Shown piece by piece: positions 53,086-62,886 of a stretch of 64,000 nt of DNA. Made by a program: the position numbers and the translations under genes. This DNA comes from Terriglobia bacterium. Lineage in GTDB: Bacteria > Acidobacteriota > Terriglobia > JAIQFV01. How positions within the stretch are numbered: the first letter of the stretch is position 1; each line of letters begins with the position of its first letter. A model generated the notes under the pieces. That model ran no database searches. It was not told the DNA's origin and was given only the letters and a program-made list of their open reading frames with translations. The stretch is taken from assembly GCA_020073085.1 (NCBI GenBank), contig JAIQFV010000001.1, positions 540,510-604,509 of the forward strand, written 5' to 3'.

Positions 53086-53400
53086 TCCCCTGAGAAGGCC
53101 GTTTAAACGGCCTCCAGTGGTTTTACTCCTCCTGACCAGCCGTGAACGGCTGGCCTAAGCGCCCTTCGGGAAAACCGCGTGAACGCGCTTCGGCCACCCC
53201 GCCTCCATTGGCGCCCCGGCCTCCTGACCAACCGTAAACGGCTGGCCTAAGCGCCCTTCGGGAAAACCGCGTGAACGCGGCTTAGCTGCCCATCCTCGAA
53301 TAGTGTCCCAACCTCCGATGGCGTCCCGGCCTCCTGACCAGCCGTGAACGGCTGGCCTAATGGCCCTTCGGGGAACTCGCGTGAACGCGGCTTGGGCACG
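53086..53400 (-). repeat. REP-type repeat array, right of the tyrosine transposase (three inverted units)
   Basis: Three units at about 53136, 53228 and 53338 carry the same two hairpins as the left array but in reverse orientation: CCAGCCGTGAACGGCTGG, then GGCCTAAGCGCCCTTCGGG, then AACCGCGTGAACGCG. They differ more from each other than the left units. A GGCCGTTTAAACGGCC palindrome lies at about 53097. They separate the transposase from the third receptor gene. Confidence 0.82.
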
Positions 53401-53451
53401 CGCACTTTGCGCCTTCTCAGCGCTCTTTGCGGTTAACTTCTCTTTTCTCTT

Positions 53452-56400
53452 TCAAAAATCCATCCTCAACGACAACTGAATCGTCCTCGGCCTCCTGGCA
53501 GCCCGAGGCTGGAGGAAATCGCTGTCCGTGATGTCCGCAAAGCCGTTCACAAAAAAGATGACGTTGTTGAATACATTAAAGATCTCCACCTGCGGACGAA
53601 CGCTCCAGTGCTCCCTGATTTGAAAAGTCCGTGAAAGCGCTACATCGACTCGATGCTGGGCCGGGCCCAGACCCACATTTCGTCCGAGGTTCCCGCTGGT
53701 GCCGATGGTGGGGAGAGCAAAGAAGACGTCGGGATCGAGGGGAGGTGGACCGCCAGGCTTTGGAGCCAGGGTCGGACGCCGGTCGAGCAGTTGAACCAGA
53801 TTGGGACGGTCCGTCGCCCGGTCGCTCAAATTGCGATCGCTGCCACCGTTGCCTATGGTGAAAGGGCGTCCCGACCCAAAGGTCAGCACCGGGACCGCGA
53901 CGATCTTCAACTTCGGAATTTCAAGGGTCCCCTGAAAAACAAACCGGTGCCGTTGATCCGTGTTCCCCAGCGACCTCTCCGCCCGGAGGTTGAATTCATC
54001 CTGCGGCGTGGCCGTGTTGATGAAAGTGTCTTCGAAAAGTTTGGAAAGGGTGTACGAGGTCCGAAACGATATTCCATGGCTGCTCTGCCGCGTGAGGGCC
54101 ACCGTCAGGGCGTTATATGTCGAAGAACCGGACGATTCGAGTTGATCAATTCCGAGGAGGGTGGGATCAGGTCGCAGCGGCCGGACCGCTTCGAACAACA
54201 ATCGAACAAAACGGGCGGTTGAAGAACCGGAGATGAGGGATGGAGCGTTCAATCCGAGGATGAGCGGGGTCTGGATAACACCCCCATGGGGCGCAGGAAC
54301 GGTTGTACTGGTTCCCAGATCGAAGCGCACATCGGAATAAAGCGTGTTGTCCATTGACAGCGCAAACCTCCCGTTCAACAAGTAATTCAGCAATCCCCCG
54401 GGAGGTGGGATCGGGGCATTGATATTGTGATCGCGCCAGAGTTTCACGCCATGATTGAACTGGTACGAAGCCTCAACCACGAGGCCGCGACGGATCTCCC
54501 GCTCCACGCCGAAGGAGGCCTGCTCGGAATAAGGAATCCGCAGATTGCCGGAGATCCGCCGGGTGTCCTCGGCCGCGGAAGCCACTGAAAAGATCTCCGC
54601 CGAATTCGGAAGGATCTTGGGGAACAGATTCGAGAGGAAGCTGCCGGCCTCAGAGACTGAAAGGCCAGGAAAGGCCCTTTGCACATCGTCAGCCGTGCGA
54701 AGATCCACATATCGAAGGCCGCTCCTTCCTGCAAAGTCTCCGAATGTTCGCAACAGGACGCGGTTGTAAAAAATTCCAAAGCCGCCGCGCACCACCGTCT
54801 TGCCCGACTTGAATGGATCCCACGAAAACGAGAATCGCGGACCCAAGTTGTTTCTGTCACTCGAAAGGGCGGTCTCAAGGTCATATCGAAACCCAAGATT
54901 TAGAGAAAAGTGGGGACGCAACCGCAACTCCTGCTGCAGATAAATCCCTGCCACCGTGTTGGTCACTTGCCCCTCGGGATTGCCGACCGCCTGTAGAAAC
55001 CGGCTGGGTTGATTGGTCAGGAAATCCGCGATGTTGGAGAACGAGTAAATCCCGTTGGACTCGAACAAATCAAGATCGCGCGAATCCACCCGCTGAATGT
55101 CGAGTCCCGTTTTGAAAGTGGATCGGCCTCTCACGAAGGTAATATTGTCGACGAACTGCTGCCGAACCTCCGTACGCTTCCCGCGGCGGTTCGAGGTAAA
55201 CGTCGAGGCCGAACCGCCGGCGCTGAAGCCAGAGGAGCCATTCACCACCACGGCCACCGGCTGCGCGCCGAGCCCTTCGAGATTCGAGGGCAGGAGCCGG
55301 GAGTACTGGTAGCGCGCCTGATTGATCCAACTCGGGTTGACCACAAAATTCTCAGTGATGGACCACGCCTGTGAATCTCGGGTGCGCGCCACCGCGGTCG
55401 ATGGGAACCGGCTGCCGCCTGTGAATCCGGTCAACGACGATCCCCGGGAGATCTCGTATCGGGCAAACAGATTGTGCTTCTGGCTTAACACCGCATCGAT
55501 TCTTGCCGAGACAAAGTTACGCTGCGCCGGGGTCGACACCTCCTCGATGAATCGCCCCCCCAGGATGGGCGTGCCCCCGGAAGGCCGATAAATGATGCTT
55601 CCCAGTTGGACATTCGGCTGCGGGAGCGGATATCGGGGGTTGGTCTCGAACGGCAGCGGCAAGTTTATTTCGGTCGTGTCGGGAGTGTCATCGCGTTCAT
55701 AGCCGATCATAAAGAAGATGCGGTCGACCCGGATCGGGCCAGTAAAGAAAAATCCATCCTGCCGCCGTTGGTAGGGCGCACGCGCCTCCCCTGCCAGGTT
55801 TCGAAAGAAGCTGTTGGCGTTCAGACTCTCATCCTGGAAGAAGAAATATCCCCGTCCATGGAATTGGTTGGAACCGGAGCGCGTCCGCAGGTTCACGCGG
55901 CCGCCGGATGCCCGCCCATATTCCGCTGAAAACTGGTTGGTGATCACCTGGACCTCTTCTATGACCTCGCGGGAATAGCTGATGCGCTCCCGCGCCTCTC
56001 GATCGTCGTTGTTGTCCAGGCCGTCAATGGTCAGGTTGTTTGAAAATCCCCTTCCTCCTGACAGCGAGAAAATGCCTGCTTCAATGGGAGTGTCACTGAG
56101 AAACTGGCCGTTGGCCGGCTTCGCCGCGTCCCGTGTGTCAAAGGTTTCTTCAGTGACGCCCGGAAACAGGAAAACCAGATCGAGTGGATCGCGTCCGTTG
56201 ATTGGGATCATCTCGATCTCGCGTGCCGCCAGGGTCCCGCCCACAACCGTCTTCGACAAATCGATGGCCGGGGCCGCCTCCGTTACCACCATCACTTGCT
56301 CCAACCTTCCGATATGCATTGCAATGTTCAGGACCATAGTTTGACCGGATTCGAGTTGGACGTTCTTTTGCTCAAAACGCTGGAACCCCTCCACTTCCAC

Positions 56401-56670
56401 TTCAATCTCGTAGCTGCCAGGCGCCAGCCGCGCCGCCAGGAACTCGCCCGTAGCGCGTGTCGTCAGGTTTGTCACCTGATTTCTGCCGGTGTCACGGATT
56501 CTGACAACCGCGCCGGCAATGACCGCGCCCGAACTGTCGCTAATCAACCCCTTGATCGTGGCGGAATCGAGATCGTCAGACAGGGCAGGTCGACTACAGA
56601 CCAGGGTGGCTCCAAGAATGAGCAGGGGGAGAGTCAAACACTTCACCTGAAATGAACTTAAGCAAAACAC
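53452..56670 (-). CDS. TonB-dependent receptor, Oar-like, with carboxypeptidase-regulatory domain
   Basis: A 1,072-residue outer-membrane transporter. The GTG at 56670 has AAGGAGG at good distance and starts directly at the signal peptide (ending PALSDD); upstream ATG at 56703 lacks a ribosome site. Then come a regulatory beta-sandwich (ATIKGLISDSSG, about 30-110), the plug with IPINGRDPLDLV, a TIDGLDNN motif and GGRVNLRTRSGSN, and a barrel ending LSLRMDF. No terminator is seen; the REP array follows 50 bases on. No SusD-like or TonB-system genes adjoin it. Confidence 0.9.
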   Translation of the reverse strand: MFCLSSFQVKCLTLPLLILGATLVCSRPALSDDLDSATIKGLISDSSGAVIAGAVVRIRDTGRNQVTNLTTRATGEFLAARLAPGSYEIEVEVEGFQRFEQKNVQLESGQTMVLNIAMHIGRLEQVMVVTEAAPAIDLSKTVVGGTLAAREIEMIPINGRDPLDLVFLFPGVTEETFDTRDAAKPANGQFLSDTPIEAGIFSLSGGRGFSNNLTIDGLDNNDDREARERISYSREVIEEVQVITNQFSAEYGRASGGRVNLRTRSGSNQFHGRGYFFFQDESLNANSFFRNLAGEARAPYQRRQDGFFFTGPIRVDRIFFMIGYERDDTPDTTEINLPLPFETNPRYPLPQPNVQLGSIIYRPSGGTPILGGRFIEEVSTPAQRNFVSARIDAVLSQKHNLFARYEISRGSSLTGFTGGSRFPSTAVARTRDSQAWSITENFVVNPSWINQARYQYSRLLPSNLEGLGAQPVAVVVNGSSGFSAGGSASTFTSNRRGKRTEVRQQFVDNITFVRGRSTFKTGLDIQRVDSRDLDLFESNGIYSFSNIADFLTNQPSRFLQAVGNPEGQVTNTVAGIYLQQELRLRPHFSLNLGFRYDLETALSSDRNNLGPRFSFSWDPFKSGKTVVRGGFGIFYNRVLLRTFGDFAGRSGLRYVDLRTADDVQRAFPGLSVSEAGSFLSNLFPKILPNSAEIFSVASAAEDTRRISGNLRIPYSEQASFGVEREIRRGLVVEASYQFNHGVKLWRDHNINAPIPPPGGLLNYLLNGRFALSMDNTLYSDVRFDLGTSTTVPAPHGGVIQTPLILGLNAPSLISGSSTARFVRLLFEAVRPLRPDPTLLGIDQLESSGSSTYNALTVALTRQSSHGISFRTSYTLSKLFEDTFINTATPQDEFNLRAERSLGNTDQRHRFVFQGTLEIPKLKIVAVPVLTFGSGRPFTIGNGGSDRNLSDRATDRPNLVQLLDRRPTLAPKPGGPPPLDPDVFFALPTIGTSGNLGRNVGLGPAQHRVDVALSRTFQIREHWSVRPQVEIFNVFNNVIFFVNGFADITDSDFLQPRAARRPRTIQLSLRMDF

Positions 56671-56946
56671 GGCACCCTCCTTCAGTCGCACACGAGGATT
56701 CATCAGTACAAGAGGAATGCGAGTCAAGAATCCCGCGGCACTGTTTGGCAAACGGGTTTAAGGGGGGAGATTACGATCAGGGGGATATCAAATAGGGGGG
56801 AACGACATTCGCAATCTATCAAAAATGTCCGGTCAAGAGAAGAGCTTTCTTGTGCGGGAAACCGGAACCCACGCGAACGGGTGGCGGACCTGACGGAAGG
56901 GCCGAGTCCGTCCCCGGTACCGCTCATCATGTTTGCAGAACAGCCT

Positions 56947-57915
56947 TTAATGAGAATCGATCTCGGGCCCTTGGCCTTCCATCGAATACCCTGTGGAAAT
57001 GGCAGCTTCGATGGAGTTGAGATTCTCCAGCGACTCCTCGAGGCTGATGGACTGGAACCGGACTTCGTCACCGGGTCTTAACTGGCCGAGAACCGGAAAA
57101 TCAGCAGTGATTACCACTCCGACCTTGGGATACCCACCCGTGGTCTGCCGGTCAGCGGCAAGAACAATGGGTTGGCCGTTGGCGGGAACCTGGATGGTGC
57201 CGAACGGTACAGCATCTGATACGACCTCAGCACCTCCACAATGTGTGAGCCCCTTGCCTTCAAAGCGAATTCCCATCCGGTCTGAATCGAGGGAAACGCG
57301 GTACGTCTCTCTTTGAAGGTCTTCGATGGAAGCAGCCGCAAAATGATCGTCGTTTGGTCCGAGAATAAATCGAAGGGTCCGGGAGGTGAGGATTCTTTCG
57401 GAGAAAAGAGAATGGAACCGGGTTGAGCACCGGTTGTTTCCCCTTTCAAGCGATGAAATGATGTCTCCTCTTTGGAGGGACCGACCTTCCAGTCCACCCA
57501 GATGTGTCCGAGTGTGGGTTGACCTGCTACCCAGAACGACTGGCACATCAATCCCTCCCGCGACGGCCACATAAGCACGGCAACCGCGGCGGCACTCCCC
57601 AAAACTTAGAACATTCCCGCGCCTCACTTCAAAAGACTGCCACATAGCTGCATCAACTCCATCAAGCCGGGGTGAGAGGGCGGCGCCGGTAATCGCCACC
57701 ATGGTGCCGCTCAGAAAGCGAAGTGCAGGTCCCATCAGGGTGCATTCCAACGTGGCTGCCTGCTGATCGTTTTCCACCAAACGGTTGGCAACACGATGTG
57801 AAAAAAAATCCATCGCGCCGGAAACCGAGACACCGAATTTCTGAAAACCAGTCCGGCCCAGATCCTGGATGGTCGTCAACATTCCCGGCTTGAGAACTTC
57901 GATCAGTGCAGGCAT
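56947..57915 (-). CDS. pxpC: 5-oxoprolinase subunit C (KipA-like)
   Basis: A 322-residue subunit of the ATP-dependent bacterial 5-oxoprolinase, which opens pyroglutamate to glutamate. The start MPALIEVLKPGMLTTIQDLGR fits the family (biotin-dependent-carboxylase-like fold), followed by GAMDFFSHRVANRLV, YVAVAGGIDVP, a GSRSTHT motif and QTTGGYPKV. The frame extends upstream to 58173 over pxpA in a shadow. The ATG at 57915 has no clear ribosome site. Last gene of the run pxpB-pxpA-pxpC. Confidence 0.9.
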   Translation of the reverse strand: MPALIEVLKPGMLTTIQDLGRTGFQKFGVSVSGAMDFFSHRVANRLVENDQQAATLECTLMGPALRFLSGTMVAITGAALSPRLDGVDAAMWQSFEVRRGNVLSFGECRRGCRAYVAVAGGIDVPVVLGSRSTHTRTHLGGLEGRSLQRGDIISSLERGNNRCSTRFHSLFSERILTSRTLRFILGPNDDHFAAASIEDLQRETYRVSLDSDRMGIRFEGKGLTHCGGAEVVSDAVPFGTIQVPANGQPIVLAADRQTTGGYPKVGVVITADFPVLGQLRPGDEVRFQSISLEESLENLNSIEAAISTGYSMEGQGPEIDSH

Positions 57916-58087
57916 AAAGGAAAGACAGGCAGGAGGATCGGCCCCCAAAAAAGACACAGAAGTCACAAGAAACGGGTTGTGGATCAAACTCACCGTGCCT
58001 TTGTGCCCCTGTGAATCTTTTGTCTCCAAGCGATGGACCCTTCGCCATCGAGGAAAACGAATTCGCGCTGCTGGAGAGGGTCCAAGT

Positions 58088-58846
58088 TCACAGCGCGCCG
58101 ATTTCAACTCCCGCCCCGTCAAGCTCCTGGCGAACCGTCTGAGCAAACTGCAGTGCGCCCGGGGTGTCGCCATGGATGCAAACCGTGTCGGCGCGAACGG
58201 AACAGTCCTGCCCGTCTATGGTCTTCACCTTTCCCTCGCGCACCATGCGGATGACGCGGGCAGCCGCTTCGCGGGGATCTTTTACCATGGCGTGGGGGAG
58301 CCGACGAGAGGTCAAAGAACCATCCGGCTGATAGGTGCGATCCGCAAAGACCTCGCTGGCCACGCGGAGCCCCAATCGCTCTCCGGCACGGACCAATTCA
58401 GAGTTTGCAAGCCCAATGAAGACGAGCGACGGATCAAATTCCTTGACGGCCAGTGCGATGGCGCTGGCAAGCTGGGCGTCGCGTGCCGCCCGGTTATACA
58501 GGGCGCCATGGGGTTTCACGTGGGAGAGCCTGGCGCCCTGGGCCTGGACAAATGCCGACAGCGCTCCGATTTGATATAGAACGAAATTTCTCGCCTCCTC
58601 CGGAGTGACATTCATGTCTCTCCGACCGAAGCCAATGAGGTCGGGAAATCCGGGGTGGACCCCCACGGCCACGCCATGACGCACAGCGCACTCGACGGTA
58701 CGGCGCATGGTGTCCGGATCTCCGGCATGAAATCCACAGGCGATGTTGACCGAGGTAATGAAGGGCATGATGGCTTCGTCGACGCCCATCCTCCAGGCCC
58801 CAAAACCTTCTCCCATGTCACAATTCAAATCAATTCGTCCACCCAT
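58088..58846 (-). CDS. pxpA: 5-oxoprolinase subunit A (LamB/YcsF family)
   Basis: A 252-residue subunit of 5-oxoprolinase. The N-terminus DLNCDMGEGFGAW is the family signature, followed by NIACGFHAGDP with its metal-type histidine, GVGVHPGFPD and HVKPHGALYN. Its start overlaps the end of pxpB by 17 bases, so translation is coupled. Together PxpA, PxpB and PxpC clear the metabolic damage product 5-oxoproline with ATP. Confidence 0.94.
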   Translation of the reverse strand: MGGRIDLNCDMGEGFGAWRMGVDEAIMPFITSVNIACGFHAGDPDTMRRTVECAVRHGVAVGVHPGFPDLIGFGRRDMNVTPEEARNFVLYQIGALSAFVQAQGARLSHVKPHGALYNRAARDAQLASAIALAVKEFDPSLVFIGLANSELVRAGERLGLRVASEVFADRTYQPDGSLTSRRLPHAMVKDPREAAARVIRMVREGKVKTIDGQDCSVRADTVCIHGDTPGALQFAQTVRQELDGAGVEIGAL

Positions 58847-59507
58847 GAAAGTCCTCTTCCGAAATGGAATAAAATTCGATGGAATCGCCGGCCGCGAAAC
58901 GAAACATTGTATCTTGATTTGCCTTCGGATCGAAAAGCGTGAGCGGGGTGCGCCCGATGAGGCGCCAGCCTCCGGGGCTCTCCATGGGATAGATTCCCGT
59001 TTGCGCTCCTGCGATACCCACCGACCCGGCGGGGATTCGCGTTCGTGGAGATGACAACCGGGGCGCGCGGATTTTTTCAGGAACGATTCCGCAGTAAGGA
59101 AAGCCCGGCATAAATCCCAACATGTAGACCCTGAATCGGATTCCGGTGTGAATCCGGATCACTTCATCACTGGAGACCCCGTTCATTTCAGCCACCGTTT
59201 CAAGGTCGGGGCCGAATCCCCCACCGTATGCCACGGGAACCTTATGGGCTCGAAGTGCGTCCACCGCTTCATCGGACCCTATGTCCGCGGCCTCTTTAAG
59301 CCGGGAAATCAAAACCATCCTATTGATTCGTAATGGATTAACATACACAGTGACCGAAGAATAGGCCGGCACAACATCCAGAATTTCAGGCCATTTCAGG
59401 CGCTCCAGACGGCCCGCCAGATTGATGGCTTTCTGGTTTATCCGGGGGTCAATACCGGGGCCAAATTCGATGCAAATTGAACTCTCCCCCACCCCGAAAA
59501 TTTTCAC
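58830..59507 (-). CDS. pxpB: 5-oxoprolinase subunit B (KipI-like)
   Basis: A 225-residue subunit of 5-oxoprolinase, first in its operon. The typical order is seen: a short N-terminal strand domain with GESSICIEFG, then VPVAYGGGFGPDLE, the MLGFMPGFPY motif (proline-rich loop of the cyclophilin-like fold) and a C-terminal GGWRLIGRTPL. It is divergent from the JAMM-domain gene; the two starts are 86 bases apart. Confidence 0.93.
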   Translation of the reverse strand: MKIFGVGESSICIEFGPGIDPRINQKAINLAGRLERLKWPEILDVVPAYSSVTVYVNPLRINRMVLISRLKEAADIGSDEAVDALRAHKVPVAYGGGFGPDLETVAEMNGVSSDEVIRIHTGIRFRVYMLGFMPGFPYCGIVPEKIRAPRLSSPRTRIPAGSVGIAGAQTGIYPMESPGGWRLIGRTPLTLFDPKANQDTMFRFAAGDSIEFYSISEEDFHGWTN

Positions 59508-59592
59508 TTCGCAGGCCTACCTTTTTATGTTATAAGGGCATCCCAAATTCTGGCTACATGAGGAAGCTCTTCAAAACTGAGGGCCGTTACCA

Positions 59593-60201
59593 GTGAGCAC
59601 TGAGGTCAAAAAGTCGAAATCCGTCGTCGCGCCCATTCGACCTCCCGAGAGAATCGAAGCCTACATTTCCGCGAATGCATTTTGGGGACTGCTGATCTCG
59701 GCCATCGAAGTGTACAAGAAGGAAACTTACGGAATCCTCATCGGGTATCGGGATCAAAACGGCATGTTTATTATTGAACACGCCATCCCTCATCAAACCG
59801 CCAGTCGCACCCACTTGAGCGTGCGAAAGAACACGCGCGCGCAAAAACGAATGGAGAGTTTCTTGAAGAACATGCCTCACCTTTCCGTCATCGGCGATTT
59901 CCATTCTCACACCGGGTGGGGCGACCTGAAGGGGGTGTCACAACCGAGCCACACCGACATCAGCGACATGCAGCCCAACACCATTTACGCGATCCTCGAG
60001 GTCAACGACAAGAAACGGTCTCAAGCCTGGGACTATACCGCTGACGGATCACTGGCCGGCACCGCCGATGATTATCACTTCAAGATCAACGCCTATTACC
60101 TCGCCGGCCCTCACCAAAACCGCGTCAAGCGCGCCAATATTTTCTGCCCGTACGCCATCGGATTCAATGCAAAACTCAAGGCGGCAGCGGCGGCCGGTTA
60201 G
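59593..60201 (+). CDS. JAMM/MPN-domain metalloprotease-like protein
   Basis: A 202-residue cytoplasmic protein with a probable JAMM zinc site: Glu44 in KKETYGILIG, His104 and His106 in DFHSH, and Ser119/Asp122 in PSHTD. The distance from the second histidine to the serine is 12 residues where about 7 is usual, so an extra loop covers the site. In bacteria such domains cleave peptide tags or isopeptide bonds, or process sulfur carriers. No ubiquitin-like or ThiS-like gene is next to it. The start is GTG at 59593. It converges with the M61 peptidase gene. Confidence 0.75.
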   Translation: MSTEVKKSKSVVAPIRPPERIEAYISANAFWGLLISAIEVYKKETYGILIGYRDQNGMFIIEHAIPHQTASRTHLSVRKNTRAQKRMESFLKNMPHLSVIGDFHSHTGWGDLKGVSQPSHTDISDMQPNTIYAILEVNDKKRSQAWDYTADGSLAGTADDYHFKINAYYLAGPHQNRVKRANIFCPYAIGFNAKLKAAAAAG

Positions 60202-60258
60202 GGTTCCGGCAGCCTCGCTGGACAACGACCGGAGATGAGCGCCGTTGCCCTCAACCCA

Positions 60259-62148
60259 TCACGGCCGATTACTCCCCTTCAAATCCGACGGCCGACCCAG
60301 CCAACTCGCCCGGATCTGCGTCTGTAATTCCGTGGGATTGTTCAATTCCTTGATCGAGTAAGTCACTTCTTCATGGGAGCCCAAGACGACATCCACATTC
60401 AACAGCCGATTCTCACGATAAACGGTAAATTTCACTTTTTCCCCTGACTTCTTTTCCTTCAAGATCTCTCCCAGCGTCTTCAAACTCACCCGCTCCTCAT
60501 CGACGGCAAGGATGGTATCTCCTGCGCTCAACCCCGCATGAGCGGCCGGAGATTCCGGAATGATGTTTTCTATCACTACGAGGTGATTGGGATTCTCTCC
60601 CGAGGAAATACCCGCATAGGGCTCCGCTTGAGAATGTTGGGCATCGAGAAAAAGCCCTGCAGCCTTAAGATACCGATTGTAGTCCACCTCCGCGGTGGTT
60701 GCGATGTTCTGCTTCCAGAAATCCGCAAAATCAGTGGAGGAGACGTGGCTGAGGGCTTCCAGGAAGTCCTCTTCCCGGAACCCACGCCCCTGGAGATAGT
60801 ACGTCGTTCCGGGCGTTTCATAAAATTTCTTGTAGAGAGTCCGGAACACATCATCGAGCGTTTTTGCGTTCGCTGTTCGCTGACGGATTTCAAGATCAAG
60901 CAGGGCCCCCAGGATTTCGCCCTGGGTGTAATACGAAAGAAAGACGTTCTGCCAGTTGCTGACATCCGGGGTGTCATGCCAGAACCAGGTATCCAAGCTG
61001 GCCTGTTCGACGTTGCGTTCGAAGCGTCCAGGGGAATTCTGGATCATCTCGATCAGGCGGGCCACATGCTTGAAGTACTTCTGATCATCCCAAATGCCGG
61101 CGCGGCGGAGACTCAATGACGCGTAATAGCTGGTGATCCCCTCGGAAATCCACAGCGACGGGGTGTAATTTTCTCCTGCGTAATCCCACGGGCCAAGCGC
61201 CACCGGGCGCAGCCGCTTGACGTTCCAGCAGTGAAAGAACTCGTGTGCGGAAACCCACAAATAGTTGTCGTAGTTTTCGTCGTCTCCCAAATTGCCCGTG
61301 ATGACAATCTGCGTGGAATTCAGATGCTCCATGCCATCGCCATGCAAGGCGTAAGGATTAAAGTGGAAGAGGAAGGTGTACTGGTTGTAATCGGGCGGGC
61401 CCATGACTTCAAATTCTGTCTTGACAATTTTCTCCAGGTCGCTCACAAACCGATCTACATTCTTATCGCTGCCGTTGTTGTGAATCACCACCCGAAAGCT
61501 TTTTCCTGCAAACGAAAAGCTTTTCATGCGCACGGATCCCGAATCGGAGAACGGGGCGATCTCTGTGGGGCAGTCAATGAGAACGTCGTAGTTTGGCGCT
61601 CGCAGCATCCAGTGGTTTCCATCCCCTTTTCCCCCCGGGAGCCCATTCATGACCGCCCAGCCATCAGGAGCTTCAATGTCCAAGTCAATCGGATGATCTT
61701 TCAGCCCGACCACATACATGTAAATTGAGGCGCCATTGTAATTGGCATGTTGGTCATTGAGCTGCGAAAAAGTTCCCGAAAGGGTGTTGGCGAAAACCTT
61801 GTATTCAATGGCCACCCTCTGACTCCCACCCGTGTGGACCCGCCAAGTTTGCTTGTCGATCTTCTCGAATGCGAGCGGCTTGTTCTGATCCCCCTGGGCC
61901 CGGAACTCCTGAACATTGTGCGCAAAATCATAAATCACATACCGTCCGGGCGACCACGCCGGCATCTGAAAATCGAGAGCGGGGGCCGCAACCTGTTCAA
62001 CAATGATCGTCACCACAAAGAAATGCGAAGAGGGTTGAGGCATCGCCAACCGATAATGAATTGAGTCGGCGGCCGAGAGAGTCGAGCCAAACAGGAAAGT
62101 GATTAACAAAAACAGGAATCGACAGAGTCGTCCGGGAAATACACCCAT
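60259..62148 (-). CDS. M61 family metallopeptidase with PDZ domain, exported
   Basis: A 629-residue zinc peptidase of the glycyl aminopeptidase (M61) family. Parts in order: signal peptide (about 1-28), an N-terminal beta domain with QMPAWSPGRYVIYDF, the catalytic domain with HEFFHCWNVKRLRP (HExxH) and a downstream WISEGITSYYA glutamate helix, and a PDZ domain (about 530-610, PAAHAGLSAGDTIL). AAGGAG before the ATG at 62148 decides the start. Likely acts on N-terminal glycine or alanine peptides in the periplasm. Confidence 0.93.
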   Translation of the reverse strand: MGVFPGRLCRFLFLLITFLFGSTLSAADSIHYRLAMPQPSSHFFVVTIIVEQVAAPALDFQMPAWSPGRYVIYDFAHNVQEFRAQGDQNKPLAFEKIDKQTWRVHTGGSQRVAIEYKVFANTLSGTFSQLNDQHANYNGASIYMYVVGLKDHPIDLDIEAPDGWAVMNGLPGGKGDGNHWMLRAPNYDVLIDCPTEIAPFSDSGSVRMKSFSFAGKSFRVVIHNNGSDKNVDRFVSDLEKIVKTEFEVMGPPDYNQYTFLFHFNPYALHGDGMEHLNSTQIVITGNLGDDENYDNYLWVSAHEFFHCWNVKRLRPVALGPWDYAGENYTPSLWISEGITSYYASLSLRRAGIWDDQKYFKHVARLIEMIQNSPGRFERNVEQASLDTWFWHDTPDVSNWQNVFLSYYTQGEILGALLDLEIRQRTANAKTLDDVFRTLYKKFYETPGTTYYLQGRGFREEDFLEALSHVSSTDFADFWKQNIATTAEVDYNRYLKAAGLFLDAQHSQAEPYAGISSGENPNHLVVIENIIPESPAAHAGLSAGDTILAVDEERVSLKTLGEILKEKKSGEKVKFTVYRENRLLNVDVVLGSHEEVTYSIKELNNPTELQTQIRASWLGRPSDLKGSNRP

Positions 62149-62354
62149 TAACTTTCTCCTTGAGTAAAGAGACCACTCAGGCGAGCACAAGACCGTCTGA
62201 CCGGCCTGCTGGAAACGTGGATCCATGAGACTCTTCCGAGGATACTTGAAGCAACAGGGTGGATCAAGACCAAATCAGCGGGGAGATTACGCCTCCAATT
62301 CCTCAATCTGAATGACCAATCGAGGATAATCAAATAATGCTGAGTTGGACACGC

Positions 62355-62454
62355 TTTGGTAGCCGTGATCCCGCTTTTTGGGATCGCGGGCTTTTCCATG
62401 CCGGTCGCAAAAGCCCGTGATCCGCGGAAAAGCGTGCGGATCCCGGCTACCAAA
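62355..62454. repeat. 100-bp near-palindromic element with 11-bp terminal inverted repeats
   Basis: TTTGGTAGCCG (62355-62365) and CGGCTACCAAA (62444-62454) are exact inverses and the interior is palindromic over much of its length (GATCCCGC against GCGGATC, GGGCTTTT against AAAAGCCC). No reading frame fits it. It resembles a MITE or REP doublet. Whether it recurs in the genome is not visible here. Confidence 0.7.
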
Positions 62455-62886
62455 CCATAGCACTTCGAGAGATACTGTCATTCGTCAGTATTTTCTATCA
62501 TCCTCAGTAGTTCCGGCTTCACCAAAAACGAATCCACTCGATTGCAACCTCTGTTCATAATCCCCTCGCAACACTCCAGTGCAACACAACTATTTCAGAA
62601 TCGGTCCGTGGATAGATTTCATTCGTGAAGTATGTCCGCAATTGGCTGATTCTTAATGACCCTTCTCATAAGAAATTGTGGACTGTTGGATAGAGGATTG
62701 CTAGAGGGGTCATTGGCTACTTGCCAATACGGATTCGTCCGAAAAGATAGTGGTCGCATCAGAGGTCAGACTCCAAAGGCCGTCAATGCTACCGAGGCTT
62801 ACACGTTACGGAGAGCATGGCTCCAAGCGAGTTAATGATAATGAGTTCAAGTAATTAAAATTTCTAAGATAAACGGGAGGATTGAG
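62455..62886. other. Intergenic region upstream of the glycine-rich secreted protein
   Basis: No gene or RNA recognised in this A/T-richer stretch. It should hold the promoter of the gene starting at 62887. Confidence 0.5.

Noticed and set aside
52670..53158. A 162-residue plus-strand frame opposite the transposase
   Set aside because: It is the antisense shadow of the transposase and ends in a repeat.
51993..53400. CRISPR array
   Set aside because: The repeats are palindromic pairs with similar, not unique, spacers, they invert across a transposase gene, and no cas gene is present.
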